Shown here in pieces: positions 16,907 to 24,427 of a stretch of 34,552 nt of DNA. Numbering within the stretch: the stretch's first letter is position 1; each line of letters opens with the position of its first letter. This stretch comes from Saprospiraceae bacterium (lineage in GTDB: Bacteria; Bacteroidota; Bacteroidia; Chitinophagales; Saprospiraceae), in contig JAHDEO010000001.1 in NCBI GenBank assembly GCA_020628725.1, positions 1-34,552 of the forward strand, given 5' to 3'. The position numbers were made by a program, and so were the translations under genes. The notes under the pieces were generated by a model that saw only the letters and a list, made by a program, of their open reading frames with translations, was not told the DNA's origin and did no database searches.

Positions 16907-18031
16907 TTATTTTAAAATAATGCTCTTCAACTTTTTTCCGATTCGATTGACATCGAAAAATGCTGCGGTATCAATCGCATTTTTGACGAGTTGATTGCGA
17001 CGATTTTCATTGTGAATGAGTGTATCAATCGCAGTTTGAATTGCTTGGGCATCTTTGACCTCTACTACTTCGGCGCAGTCACGTTTTTTCAAAAAATCAC
17101 TCAAAAATGCATGTGCCGGACTATGTGCCAATATCGGACGATTGGAGTAAAGCAAGGGTATCGTACGTGTAGGGAAAATGGTGCGATACTCAGCGTCCGT
17201 TTGTCCGCCGTCAAAGCCATGCGGCAATAACATCACATCAAATTCGGGTAGTTTTTTGATAAATTCACTCCAGGGGACAAAGCCGTAACGGACGACATTT
17301 TGTCCCGTGATGCCGTATTCGTCTAAAAAATTATTGTTGCTTGTAAATACATGCAGTTCATAATCAGGATTGGCAATGATGTGTTTGAATAAGCGAATGG
17401 AAGCATCCATACACGATTCATTGAGGCTGCCCGAAAACATGAATTTTATCTTGCCCTTCGGTTGTGGCGGTGCTTGGTATGTGACCTCCGGGATGACAAA
17501 TCCATGTTCCAAAGGTTCAAATTTGATGTGGGGATAGACCTCTCGATAATAACTCTGTAAGCCTTCGCTCATCACAAAATTGACCTTTGCATGGTCGAAA
17601 AATTCCGGTTGCCAACGCTCTGCTAATTTCAACCAATAACCATGTCGATTGTCGAGATAAGTATTGTGAAACCAAGTGTAAAAGGGCAAATCCAGTTGTT
17701 TGCTCACATTACATGCTGCTCGCATTACAAATTCATCAGGGAAAATCGACAATATACGTGTGCAATTTTCGGCTTTTGCAATCTGCTTGAGGCGACGTTC
17801 TACGCGCCTCATGCCGAGCAGTCGGCGATATTTATTGGTACGACCTTTAGGTGGAAGTAGCGGGTTGAGATGGTACAGCTTGGGCAGGTGTGTTCCCCAT
17901 TGTTGCTTATCATTCAACAAGTGTGGACGCCCAACCAATATCGCCTCTTCCGGTGAAAAGTATTCGACTATATTATTGAGTACCGCTATCGTTCCGCCCG
18001 TGCCGGGAAATACCCAGCCGGCAACTATCAT
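16907..18031 (-). CDS. Glycosyltransferase, GT4-like
   Basis: GT-B-like protein of about 374 residues. The N-terminus MIVAGWVFPGTGGTIAVLNN has the glycine-rich loop of GT4 transferases. The C-terminal half contains IKFMFSGSLNESCMDASIRLFKHI, VRYGFVPWSEFIKKLPEFDVMLLPHGFDGG and EYRTIFPTRTIPLLYSNRPILAHSP, matching the general donor-domain layout although the E-x7-E motif is degenerate (YRTIFPTRT replaces it). The ATG at 18029-18031 is preferred because CAGGAG lies 6 nt upstream, a good ribosome binding site; the alternative TTG at 18049 would place that site inside the gene. It lies between the flippase and the sulfotransferase and probably builds the repeat unit. Confidence 0.83.
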   Translation of the reverse strand: MIVAGWVFPGTGGTIAVLNNIVEYFSPEEAILVGRPHLLNDKQQWGTHLPKLYHLNPLLPPKGRTNKYRRLLGMRRVERRLKQIAKAENCTRILSIFPDEFVMRAACNVSKQLDLPFYTWFHNTYLDNRHGYWLKLAERWQPEFFDHAKVNFVMSEGLQSYYREVYPHIKFEPLEHGFVIPEVTYQAPPQPKGKIKFMFSGSLNESCMDASIRLFKHIIANPDYELHVFTSNNNFLDEYGITGQNVVRYGFVPWSEFIKKLPEFDVMLLPHGFDGGQTDAEYRTIFPTRTIPLLYSNRPILAHSPAHAFLSDFLKKRDCAEVVEVKDAQAIQTAIDTLIHNENRRNQLVKNAIDTAAFFDVNRIGKKLKSIILK

Positions 18032-18095
18032 GACTTTCTCCTGTGACAATGCTACAATGCTTAAATGATGAAATGCTTAAATGGGTTTGCTGCTT

Positions 18096-18256
18096 AGTAA
18101 CGACAAAACAATAACTTCCGCATTTGGACGGCTTCTTTTGCGCTTACTTTTTCCCTTGAAATCAGTCATTTATCCCGATAAACTCCCGCTTCCAAGAGAA
18201 AAATTAAGCACAAAATAACCTCATCGAAATGCAGAACTTATTATTTCGTCGTTACT
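18096..18256. repeat. 161-bp palindromic (MITE-like) element, copy 2
   Basis: The outer 33 bp at each end (18096-18128 and 18224-18256) are inverted copies with five mismatches. The similarity resumes inward (for example CTTTTTCCCTT against AAGAGAAAAA) with about one indel, reaching a centre at 18175.5 with the dyad TTTATC-CC-GATAAA. The central 28 bp (18159-18186) match the centre of the element at 1263-1416 with one mismatch, while the outer arms differ. It abuts the flippase stop codon (18256-18258) and so would be transcribed as a long hairpin directly after that gene. Target-site duplications are not evident. Just beside it (18057-18083) ATGCTTAAATG occurs twice. Confidence 0.8.
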
Positions 18257-19581
18257 TATTTCCTCAAATTATTCCATAAAGACAAGCATCTTTCGGATGC
18301 CCATTGAATATCGCTTCTTTTGACTTGAAAAAGCTCAATAAGTTGCTCTGAGAAAGTTTTTTTATAAAAGTACCAAAATACGATAGCTCCTATCGTATAA
18401 CCAATCGTAGCTGCGGTAGCTGCGCCAAGTATCCCCATACGCGGGATGAGTGTGATATATAAGGCAATACTAACTATCGAGCTGATAATCTGTACTTTAT
18501 TGGTCACTGCAATATGCCCTGACGCTGTAAATAATTTGGACAGCAGCTTGGTACTAACCATAATCAGCGTGCCGGGCAATAAGACCAAAAAAGGTAAAAT
18601 CGCACCGCTAAAATCACTGCCGTAAACAAAGGGAATGACATACGGACCAACAAGTGCTGCTAAGAAGGTGCAAAACAACAAAAAACTTAGCATAATCCGA
18701 TGTGTTTTTTTGACCAATTCAAGGCTATCTGCTTGGTTCTTACCGCCTGCTACACGATTGTAGATGACTTGACCAAGTGCCGCAGGAATAATCCAAATTA
18801 ACTCAGAAAGCATAACAGCAATACTGTAATTGCCTAGTGCTTCTGCACTGGCTACACCACCGAGTATGAGTTGGTCGATGCGGGTATTGGCATTGATAGC
18901 AATATTTCCAAGCCAACCTTTGAAGCCGTAAGTGTAGCTTTTTTTGACAAAATCTTTATTGAATCTGAATTTGGGGCGGTATTTTTTCCAGATGTTGTAT
19001 TGTTGGATGAGGAGTAGTGTTGTGACACCTCCCAGCAGCCCGATTAAACCGCCCCGCACGTTATTTTCCGAAAATAAAATAAGTAATACAACACAGATAG
19101 GTACAATGATTCTTCGGAGGATTTGTAAGAGATTATCCAGTTTGAACCACGAATCGGCAAGAATAGATTTGCTGGAAAACTGGAATATCGTATTGAGAAA
19201 AATGAGCGCAACAACAATGCAGATTTCTATGTATCCGATTTGTTCGCCCGTTTTACCAAGGTATCCGAAATACCACGCACTTGATATTATAATAGCAATG
19301 AAAGCCGCCTGTATGAAGCTTATTATGATGTTTGTGAGGGTAGAATTCTTTACACTGAAAGTTTTAGTTCCGATTTGATAGATGACTCCGGCACCATAGC
19401 CAAAGGTCAGTATCGGAATAAACATTGAGGCTAATAAGGCTACAAAAGAATAGACACCTTTCCCTTCTACTCCCAACATTCTGGCAATAAGTACGGAAGA
19501 TATGATTCCAAGTGGAAAAAGCAACAGCTTTGTTGCCAAATTTTGCGCCGCAAATTTGGTAGATGAACTCTTTTTAGACAT
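18256..19581 (-). CDS. Polysaccharide flippase (Wzx-like, MOP/MATE superfamily)
   Basis: Polytopic inner-membrane protein of 441 residues with about 12 hydrophobic segments and no large soluble domain. It begins KFAAQNLATKLLLFPLGIISSVLIARMLGVEGKGVYSF, the standard N-terminus of oligosaccharide flippases in the polysaccharide biosynthesis family. Another conserved segment is NTRIDQLILGGVASAEALGNYSIAVMLSE (about 228-256). It should move the undecaprenyl-linked repeat unit to the periplasmic side for polymerisation. Its presence together with a Wzm-like permease (25281-26096) means two different export routes are encoded in one window. Start at ATG, 6 nt after the upstream sulfotransferase gene, implying one transcript. 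Confidence 0.92.
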   Translation of the reverse strand: MSKKSSSTKFAAQNLATKLLLFPLGIISSVLIARMLGVEGKGVYSFVALLASMFIPILTFGYGAGVIYQIGTKTFSVKNSTLTNIIISFIQAAFIAIIISSAWYFGYLGKTGEQIGYIEICIVVALIFLNTIFQFSSKSILADSWFKLDNLLQILRRIIVPICVVLLILFSENNVRGGLIGLLGGVTTLLLIQQYNIWKKYRPKFRFNKDFVKKSYTYGFKGWLGNIAINANTRIDQLILGGVASAEALGNYSIAVMLSELIWIIPAALGQVIYNRVAGGKNQADSLELVKKTHRIMLSFLLFCTFLAALVGPYVIPFVYGSDFSGAILPFLVLLPGTLIMVSTKLLSKLFTASGHIAVTNKVQIISSIVSIALYITLIPRMGILGAATAATIGYTIGAIVFWYFYKKTFSEQLIELFQVKRSDIQWASERCLSLWNNLRK

Positions 19582-19587
19582 TGTTTA

Positions 19588-20652
19588 TTAGGCTTCGTAT
19601 CCGCATCTCTTCATTAAATCCCCTGTGATGCGCTTGAATAATTGGATGTCCTGCTCCGTAAAATGATTTTTCCAGTCACCGCTTGTCCCTTTTCTAAAAA
19701 AGCTGTTTTTACTGTCGGATTTTAATTTTGAAAACGAATTTTCATCTACTATCTTCTGTACAGTTTTATCTGAATTATCTGCACCGAGAAAGGCTAAAAT
19801 ACGGGCTACTTCTAGCTCAGCTTGTGTCCTCAGTTTTTCGTAATGTATGAGTAGCATTTGATTGGGTTTTCGAGTTTGCCAATCTAAGATATATCGCACT
19901 ACCAATGCCCAGTCTGTCGCGATTTTTTCCAGTGATGCTTGCGAAAAAAGTGGTCCCTCATCTTCTGCTTTTTTGAAGCTTTCTTCGCCAAACCAACCCA
20001 ATTTGTGATACAATTTACGACTAACCCTCCTCCCTAATTCACTGTTATTCAATTGATACAACAATTTATTTTTTTCATCTCCATGATAATACGCTCCCAT
20101 TCGCAAGGTGTGAAAGCGTTTGGATACACATACATCGCGTCCATCTCGAATGATATTGACGACTTTTGCATTGGGGTAGATTTTGAACAACAAATCTAAG
20201 TCAGTATAAGCTTTGTTACCAAAGATTTTTTTGTCTGGATTGTCATATAAAAATGTTTCAAAAAGCCCCTTCAAAGTTTCGTATCTGAATTTGTCTATAT
20301 GCCCTCGTTCAATTTCAGACTTGCCGACTTTCAATTGATTGGTGGTTCGTTCGATGTCTTCTTGTAATTGTAGCAAATACTTTTGTCGGTTAAAGTATTT
20401 TTTTTCTGTTTCTTCATTCTCAAATACACCTTTAAACGGGCTTTTATTTTGGTTAAAAACACCTTTTGCCTTAGCATATAAACCATGCTCTGTCGTAATA
20501 GGAAGCAAAGATAGCTGAAAATGACAACGAATATCCGGGTGGCTATCTAATAATTTTTGTAACCAAGTTGTTCCTGATTTAGAAGGACCAAAAACAACAA
20601 ATGGTTCTGATTTTTTATACCTTGTCATAGTTGCATGATTCATAATTCGCAT
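19588..20652 (-). CDS. Sulfotransferase
   Basis: PAPS-dependent sulfotransferase of 354 residues. The 5'-phosphosulfate loop is FGPSKSGTTWLQKLL (21-35). The 3'-phosphate-binding motif is VVNIIRDGRDVCVSKRFH (about 164-181), both well conserved. The C-terminal end has the GTSGDWKNHFT motif, also typical of the family, where it contacts the cofactor. It probably sulfates a sugar hydroxyl of the polymer or a lipid-linked intermediate in the cytosol. Three in-frame ATGs are possible (20652, 20643, 20628). The first lies 5 nt after the modC stop codon, and the third gives MTRYKKSEPFVVFG, closer to the usual spacing. It is only distantly like the sulfotransferase at 15858-16826. Confidence 0.92.
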   Translation of the reverse strand: MRIMNHATMTRYKKSEPFVVFGPSKSGTTWLQKLLDSHPDIRCHFQLSLLPITTEHGLYAKAKGVFNQNKSPFKGVFENEETEKKYFNRQKYLLQLQEDIERTTNQLKVGKSEIERGHIDKFRYETLKGLFETFLYDNPDKKIFGNKAYTDLDLLFKIYPNAKVVNIIRDGRDVCVSKRFHTLRMGAYYHGDEKNKLLYQLNNSELGRRVSRKLYHKLGWFGEESFKKAEDEGPLFSQASLEKIATDWALVVRYILDWQTRKPNQMLLIHYEKLRTQAELEVARILAFLGADNSDKTVQKIVDENSFSKLKSDSKNSFFRKGTSGDWKNHFTEQDIQLFKRITGDLMKRCGYEA

Positions 20653-20657
20653 TAGGA

Positions 20658-21539
20658 TTAAAAAACAATATCTATCAACACTTTATCTCCCTCATTAAAT
20701 TTTTCATTCAACGACTTTCTGACCACTTGATTACCAATTAAAATTGCTACAAAACCCTGTATTTCATTGACTTCTATCACACGACCAATTAGCTTTTCAT
20801 TGCCTTCAGCAAATACCTCAAGTGGCGTACCCGTGTGCGTAATTTTTCCATTTTTCAATACAAAAACCCGATTTGCCAACCGAAAAATTTCCCCAATATC
20901 ATGACTAACAAGAATAATAGTTGGATGATATTTTTTGTGAAATGCTAATAAAAAATCTTGCAAATCATGGCGTGTATCTGAATCAAGCGCCGAAAGGGGT
21001 TCATCCAAAAGCAATACATTCGCCTCTTGTGCCAATGTCCGTGCCAATGCCACTCGTTGCTGCTGTCCGCCCGAAAGTTTGGTTGGATATTGATGCTGCA
21101 AATCGCCTAATTGTATCGCCTCAACCAACTCATCAATCAGCTTTTTATCGGTGTTTTTTGTTTGGGCAAATTCCAAATTAGCACGTACCGTCATATTCGG
21201 AAACAGCGCGTAATCTTGAAACATTAGCCCTACATCGCGTTTTTGCGGCGCAAAATTAATTTTTTTGGACGAATCAAACCACGTTTCATCGCTAATTTGA
21301 ATGTAACCACTATCGGGCTGCATCAAGCCTGCCAACATTCTTAATGTTGAGGTTTTGCCTACTCCTGATGTACCATATAATGCAATAATTTCTCCTGTTT
21401 GGATTTCCATTTGCACATCCAACAACATTTCACCGCCTGCACCATGTAGTTTTTTTTGTAGGTTAGTAGTGATTCGTGATTGGTGATTCGTGATTGGTTT
21501 GGCGTCCTGTTTTGCGATATTTTTATTTGAATTTTTCAC
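20658..21539 (-). CDS. modC: Molybdate-type ABC transporter ATP-binding protein
   Basis: ABC ATPase of 293 residues following modA and modB. Walker A is GTSGVGKT (56-63), the signature LSGGQQQR (155-162), Walker B LLLDEP (176-181) and the switch histidine His213. MFQDYALFPNMTVRANLEFA is typical of ModC. A short TOBE-like C-terminal segment (about 235-293) could bind the oxyanion. There is no ATG before the first beta strand, so the start used is GTG at 21537-21539. Residues ~14-26 (KPITNHQSRITTN) are encoded by the TNGTGAY heptamer repeat. Ordinary ModC proteins would begin near Arg22, so the native start has apparently been overwritten. The substrate may be molybdate, tungstate or conceivably sulfate. 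Confidence 0.9.
   Translation of the reverse strand: MKNSNKNIAKQDAKPITNHQSRITTNLQKKLHGAGGEMLLDVQMEIQTGEIIALYGTSGVGKTSTLRMLAGLMQPDSGYIQISDETWFDSSKKINFAPQKRDVGLMFQDYALFPNMTVRANLEFAQTKNTDKKLIDELVEAIQLGDLQHQYPTKLSGGQQQRVALARTLAQEANVLLLDEPLSALDSDTRHDLQDFLLAFHKKYHPTIILVSHDIGEIFRLANRVFVLKNGKITHTGTPLEVFAEGNEKLIGRVIEVNEIQGFVAILIGNQVVRKSLNEKFNEGDKVLIDIVF
21467..21497. repeat. TNGTGAY heptamer repeat, copy 2, inside the modC frame
   Basis: Four exact 7-bp units (TAGTGAT TCGTGAT TGGTGAT TCGTGAT) and a partial fifth lie in the first 30 codons of modC. Because 7 is not a multiple of 3 the units are read in rotating frames, and all stay open on the minus strand. It is the same family as the array at 11581-11612. 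Confidence 0.93.
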
Positions 21540-21547
21540 AAAAAAAC

Positions 21548-21613
21548 ACGTAAAACGATTTTACAAATCGTTACTCGAAATAGGGCAGGACGATTTATAA
21601 AATCGTTTTACGT
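21548..21613. repeat. REP-like inverted pair spanning the modB stop codon
   Basis: Two 24-bp arms (21548-21571 and 21590-21613) are inverted copies with a single mismatch. Each has an internal dyad of the type ACGATTT-TAN-AAATCGT. This is a different sequence family from the GTAGCACGG elements. The right arm encodes the last five codons of modB (RKTIL) and its TAA stop, and the left arm ends 8 nt before the modC GTG. Confidence 0.92.
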
Positions 21614-22254
21614 CGCATCCCGTAAACTATCAATAAAATCGCAAAAGTCACTACGAATAAAAACAATGAATAAGCATTTGCCAAGCCATAATTCATCGCC
21701 TCCACTTCATCGTAAATAGCAATGGACGCCACGCGTGTTTTATCCGGAATATTGCCGCCAATCATCAATACCACACCAAATTCTCCTATCGTATGCGCGA
21801 AAGCGAGGACAACACCCGTCAATAAAGCGGGTTTGATATTGGGCAAAAGGATGCGTATCAAAGTCTCGCGGTGCGATTTGCCAAGTGTATAAGCTGCTTC
21901 TCGAAATGAAGTTGGCAGATTGCTCAAGCCCGCCTGTATCGGTTGCACCATAAAAGGCAAACTATAAATAACAGATGCCAAGACCAAGCCCCCAAACGAA
22001 AACACCAAACGCAGTCCGAGCACCTCATCCAACCAACGCCCCAAACCATTCGACGGGCTAAAAACTATCAACAGATAAAAGCCCAAAACCGTAGGCGGCA
22101 ATACAAGAGGCATACTCACAAGCGTCTCGACCACAGGTTTGATACGAGATTTGGTGAATGCCAACCAATTCGCCAACGGAATCGAAATGACAAACAAAAT
22201 CAGCGTTGTGATGAACGCCAATTTGAAGGTGAGTATAATCGGAGACCATTCCAT
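21595..22254 (-). CDS. modB: Molybdate-type ABC transporter permease
   Basis: Inner-membrane permease of 219 residues with about five to six hydrophobic segments. It carries the conserved cytoplasmic coupling loop around AAYTLGKSHRETLIRILLPNIKPALLTGVVLAFAHTIGEFG (EAA motif, about residues 139-177). MPLVLPPTVLGFYLL (about 48-62) is typical of ModB. It lies between modA and modC as in known mod operons. The ATG (22252-22254) directly abuts a REP element, leaving little ordinary leader, so translation may depend on coupling or on structure of the repeat. Its last codons, YGMRRKTIL and stop, run into another REP arm. Sulfate permeases are related, so the ion is inferred from ModA similarity. Confidence 0.92.
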   Translation of the reverse strand: MEWSPIILTFKLAFITTLILFVISIPLANWLAFTKSRIKPVVETLVSMPLVLPPTVLGFYLLIVFSPSNGLGRWLDEVLGLRLVFSFGGLVLASVIYSLPFMVQPIQAGLSNLPTSFREAAYTLGKSHRETLIRILLPNIKPALLTGVVLAFAHTIGEFGVVLMIGGNIPDKTRVASIAIYDEVEAMNYGLANAYSLFLFVVTFAILLIVYGMRRKTIL

Positions 22255-22255
22255 T

Positions 22256-22328
22256 GTAGCACGGTGCTTCCAGCCCGTGTTTGCATATATTTTGCCCTAC
22301 GTGGCACGGGCTGGAAGCACCGTGCTAC
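22256..22328. repeat. REP-like perfect inverted pair between modA and modB
   Basis: Two 24-bp arms (22256-22279 and 22305-22328) are perfect inverted copies, beginning GTAGCACGG and ending CCGTGCTAC, with a 25-bp AT-rich spacer. The left arm is identical to that of 12863-12943. The element starts 1 nt from the modB start codon, and its right arm supplies the modA stop codon (TAG, 22325-22327). The transcript would form a strong hairpin inside the operon. Confidence 0.95.
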
Positions 22329-23098
22329 GGAGTCGTGTAGCCGTATTTTTGTAATATTTCTTTTGCTTTTTGAGAAAATAAGAATTCGTAAAAACGAATG
22401 GCTTCAGCGTGAGTATCTTTTCGATTAATCAAGGCTGCACCTTGTGCGATAGGTGCGTGATTGTTCGCTTCGATTTCAGTCCAGACGCCTTGGTTTTTCA
22501 TCTTTGGAGATAACACCACCGACATTGCTGTAAAACCCGCGTCTGCCGTACCCAAATAGATAAATTGATTGACTTGTGATATGCTTTCTCCGTAAACCAA
22601 TTTATTTTTTACCTCATCGTAAACACCCTGTTTTTGAAGTGTTTCAACGGCAGCCATACCGTAAGGAGCAGTTTTAGGATTGGCGATGGCGACATATTCT
22701 ACATCCTGATTTTGAAGGCTTTGTATATTTAAGTTTGTATTCTCCCTTCTACTCCACAAGACCAATTTCCCGTATGCATATATACGTGGAGGCGCGAGAG
22801 TTTTGCTTTTGGCGTGCAGCGATTCGGGGTATTTCATATCTGCTGAAATGAGTAAGTCATAAGGTGCACCTTCGCTTATTTGTGCCGTCAATTTACCGGA
22901 AGAGCTAACGATAATATCGCATTCAATACCTGTTTGATTGGTGAAAGTATCCACCAATTCATTGATGGCAAATTGAGCATTGGCGGCTGTGGCGATGGTT
23001 ATTTTTTGTGATGTATTATTTTCGCAAGAAAGAAAATAAACCACGAAGGAGACTAAAAGCACGAAGATGAATTTTGAATTTTGAATAATGTAGCGCAT
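22325..23098 (-). CDS. modA: Molybdate-type ABC transporter substrate-binding lipoprotein
   Basis: Periplasmic binding protein of 257 residues. The signal sequence FIFVLLVSFVVYFLSCENN ends in a lipobox with Cys25, so it should be membrane-anchored. ITIATAANAQFAINELVDTF begins the mature fold. IIVSSSGKLTAQISEGAPYDLLISADMKYP is the diagnostic ModA stretch with serine residues that bind the anion. ANPKTAPYG and ADAGFTAMSVV follow as expected. It is the first gene of modABC. The C-terminus ends KYGYTTP at a TAG lying in the REP element. Molybdenum enzymes are not in the window, so the role may be housekeeping, although two sulfotransferases are nearby. Confidence 0.93.
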   Translation of the reverse strand: MRYIIQNSKFIFVLLVSFVVYFLSCENNTSQKITIATAANAQFAINELVDTFTNQTGIECDIIVSSSGKLTAQISEGAPYDLLISADMKYPESLHAKSKTLAPPRIYAYGKLVLWSRRENTNLNIQSLQNQDVEYVAIANPKTAPYGMAAVETLQKQGVYDEVKNKLVYGESISQVNQFIYLGTADAGFTAMSVVLSPKMKNQGVWTEIEANNHAPIAQGAALINRKDTHAEAIRFYEFLFSQKAKEILQKYGYTTP

Positions 23099-23155
23099 GA
23101 TTTTTTTTATGAAAAATAATTATCGACACTTTATTCAAAATTTACTCATCCAAAA

Positions 23156-23695
23156 TTAGTCCCGAACATACGTTTTTGCCATTTTCACCAATTCTTCATA
23201 CACATTCGCAGGCAGGCTTTTTTTCGGAATGTAAATATCTTCTTCAGTCGTTTGGCGTTTGAATAGGAGATAGTCTTTGTTGTCGGCGAAACGGGTGAAG
23301 TCGCTCCATTTTGTAGGGTGTGTGCCGAGTTTGTTGTACACGGTCATGCCGTTTTCGTCGAAGCTGATTTCGTAATCGCCTCCGGCTTCTACTGCATCGA
23401 GGTAGTCTTTGATTTGTTGGTTGAGTTGCTTGGTGGAGCTTTTGATTTGCTGATTGAGCAAGAGGATAAATCCAATAATTGCCAAACATAACAAAGCTAC
23501 TACAATCAAAATCATTTTCACTCTCAAAAAATAAAATGCCGCACCGCCACCGATAATCACTAATTGCAAAGCTAAAAACAGCCACTTGATAAAGCCTTGA
23601 AACTGCCTGACTTCGCGGGCTTCATTGGTTTGAAGAACCTCGCGGAGGATACGCTCAAAATCGGAACGGGAGTAGTTGAGTTGGTATTTTTGCAC
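23156..23695 (-). CDS. YcxB-like membrane protein
   Basis: Protein of 179 residues. Two adjacent membrane segments (about 38-58 and 60-85) separate a short N-terminal part (MQKYQLNYSRSDFERIL) from a C-terminal cytosolic domain. YEISFDENGMTVYNKLGTHPTKWSDFTRFADNKDYLLFKR is the pattern of the YcxB-like family. Its function is unknown even in better-studied relatives. The start is GTG (23693-23695); upstream the frame is open but has no ATG and consists of ACGAATC-type words. It is placed between lipoprotein genes and modA with 50-70 bp gaps, and has no evident link to glycan synthesis. Confidence 0.85.
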   Translation of the reverse strand: MQKYQLNYSRSDFERILREVLQTNEAREVRQFQGFIKWLFLALQLVIIGGGAAFYFLRVKMILIVVALLCLAIIGFILLLNQQIKSSTKQLNQQIKDYLDAVEAGGDYEISFDENGMTVYNKLGTHPTKWSDFTRFADNKDYLLFKRQTTEEDIYIPKKSLPANVYEELVKMAKTYVRD

Positions 23696-23770
23696 TATTG
23701 TCGAGATTCGTGTACTTGTGATTCGTTTTATCGATTATTTTTGAATCAAATCACTGTATAATGAAGGGTT

Positions 23771-24406
23771 TTACGGAAACTGGTGAGTTTTGTTCTCCAT
23801 AGATTGCCTTTCCCCATAATCAAATCCTATCTCCTTACAAAGCTCAATGATATTTTGCTTGCCTTGTTCGCTGAAGCCAAATAATGGTTCTTCATATTCT
23901 GTTCCTTCATCAATTTTATGATATGTTTGAGCAGGGATTTTTACAGACGAGATAAGTTGATTACAATCTAAGCAAATATTAACGACACATTTTATTTCAT
24001 CATCTTGGTAAAAAACAATCCCCAAATGAGGCTCAAAACAAGCTGCCCAATTTCCACCGTAGGTATCATTACTACCCAGAAAATTTGTCAAAAAATCTAC
24101 TTGCTTTTGATTCAGTGATTTTTGACAGAAAATATTGGATGCAAATTTTTTTCGCCCATCAACTTCAGTAACAACACCATACGATTCTACAAGTCTCTCA
24201 AAGTCATAAGCGACGACCTTATTGTATATTAACGTATCAAAAGGTGAATTGGATACAGTATTTCGCTCAATTAATTGGGCTTTTTCTGCATATTTGTTGA
24301 GTGTTCTTTGGGATAAATATTTGTCTTTCGGCTGATTATCGCAGGAATTTAAAATCCAACATAAAACAATAAACAGTAGAAGAGTATTTCTTTTGAGTCG
24401 TTTCAT
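23771..24406 (-). CDS. Lipoprotein of unknown function
   Basis: Protein of 211 residues from the ATG at 24404-24406. The N-terminus MKRLKRNTLLLFIVLCWILNSC is a basic, hydrophobic signal with a lipobox, so the mature protein starts at Cys22 (SCDNQPKD). The central part contains NDTYGGNWAACFEPHLGIVFYQDDEIKCVVNICLDCNQLISS. This style of segment, with an aromatic strand and a C-x-x-C pair (CLDC), is common in small uncharacterised Bacteroidota lipoproteins. A TTG four codons upstream is less likely as start. It lies 9 nt from the stop of the lipoprotein gene before it, so the two are probably co-expressed. No function is proposed. Confidence 0.8.
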   Translation of the reverse strand: MKRLKRNTLLLFIVLCWILNSCDNQPKDKYLSQRTLNKYAEKAQLIERNTVSNSPFDTLIYNKVVAYDFERLVESYGVVTEVDGRKKFASNIFCQKSLNQKQVDFLTNFLGSNDTYGGNWAACFEPHLGIVFYQDDEIKCVVNICLDCNQLISSVKIPAQTYHKIDEGTEYEEPLFGFSEQGKQNIIELCKEIGFDYGERQSMENKTHQFP

Positions 24407-24427
24407 TTTCAGATGCAAATTTTATAT

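Noticed and set aside
18096-18256. Integron attC site
   Set aside because: The element is an imperfect palindrome of suitable size, but the ends do not fit the RYYYAAC/GTTRRRY boxes and there is no integrase or cassette pattern.
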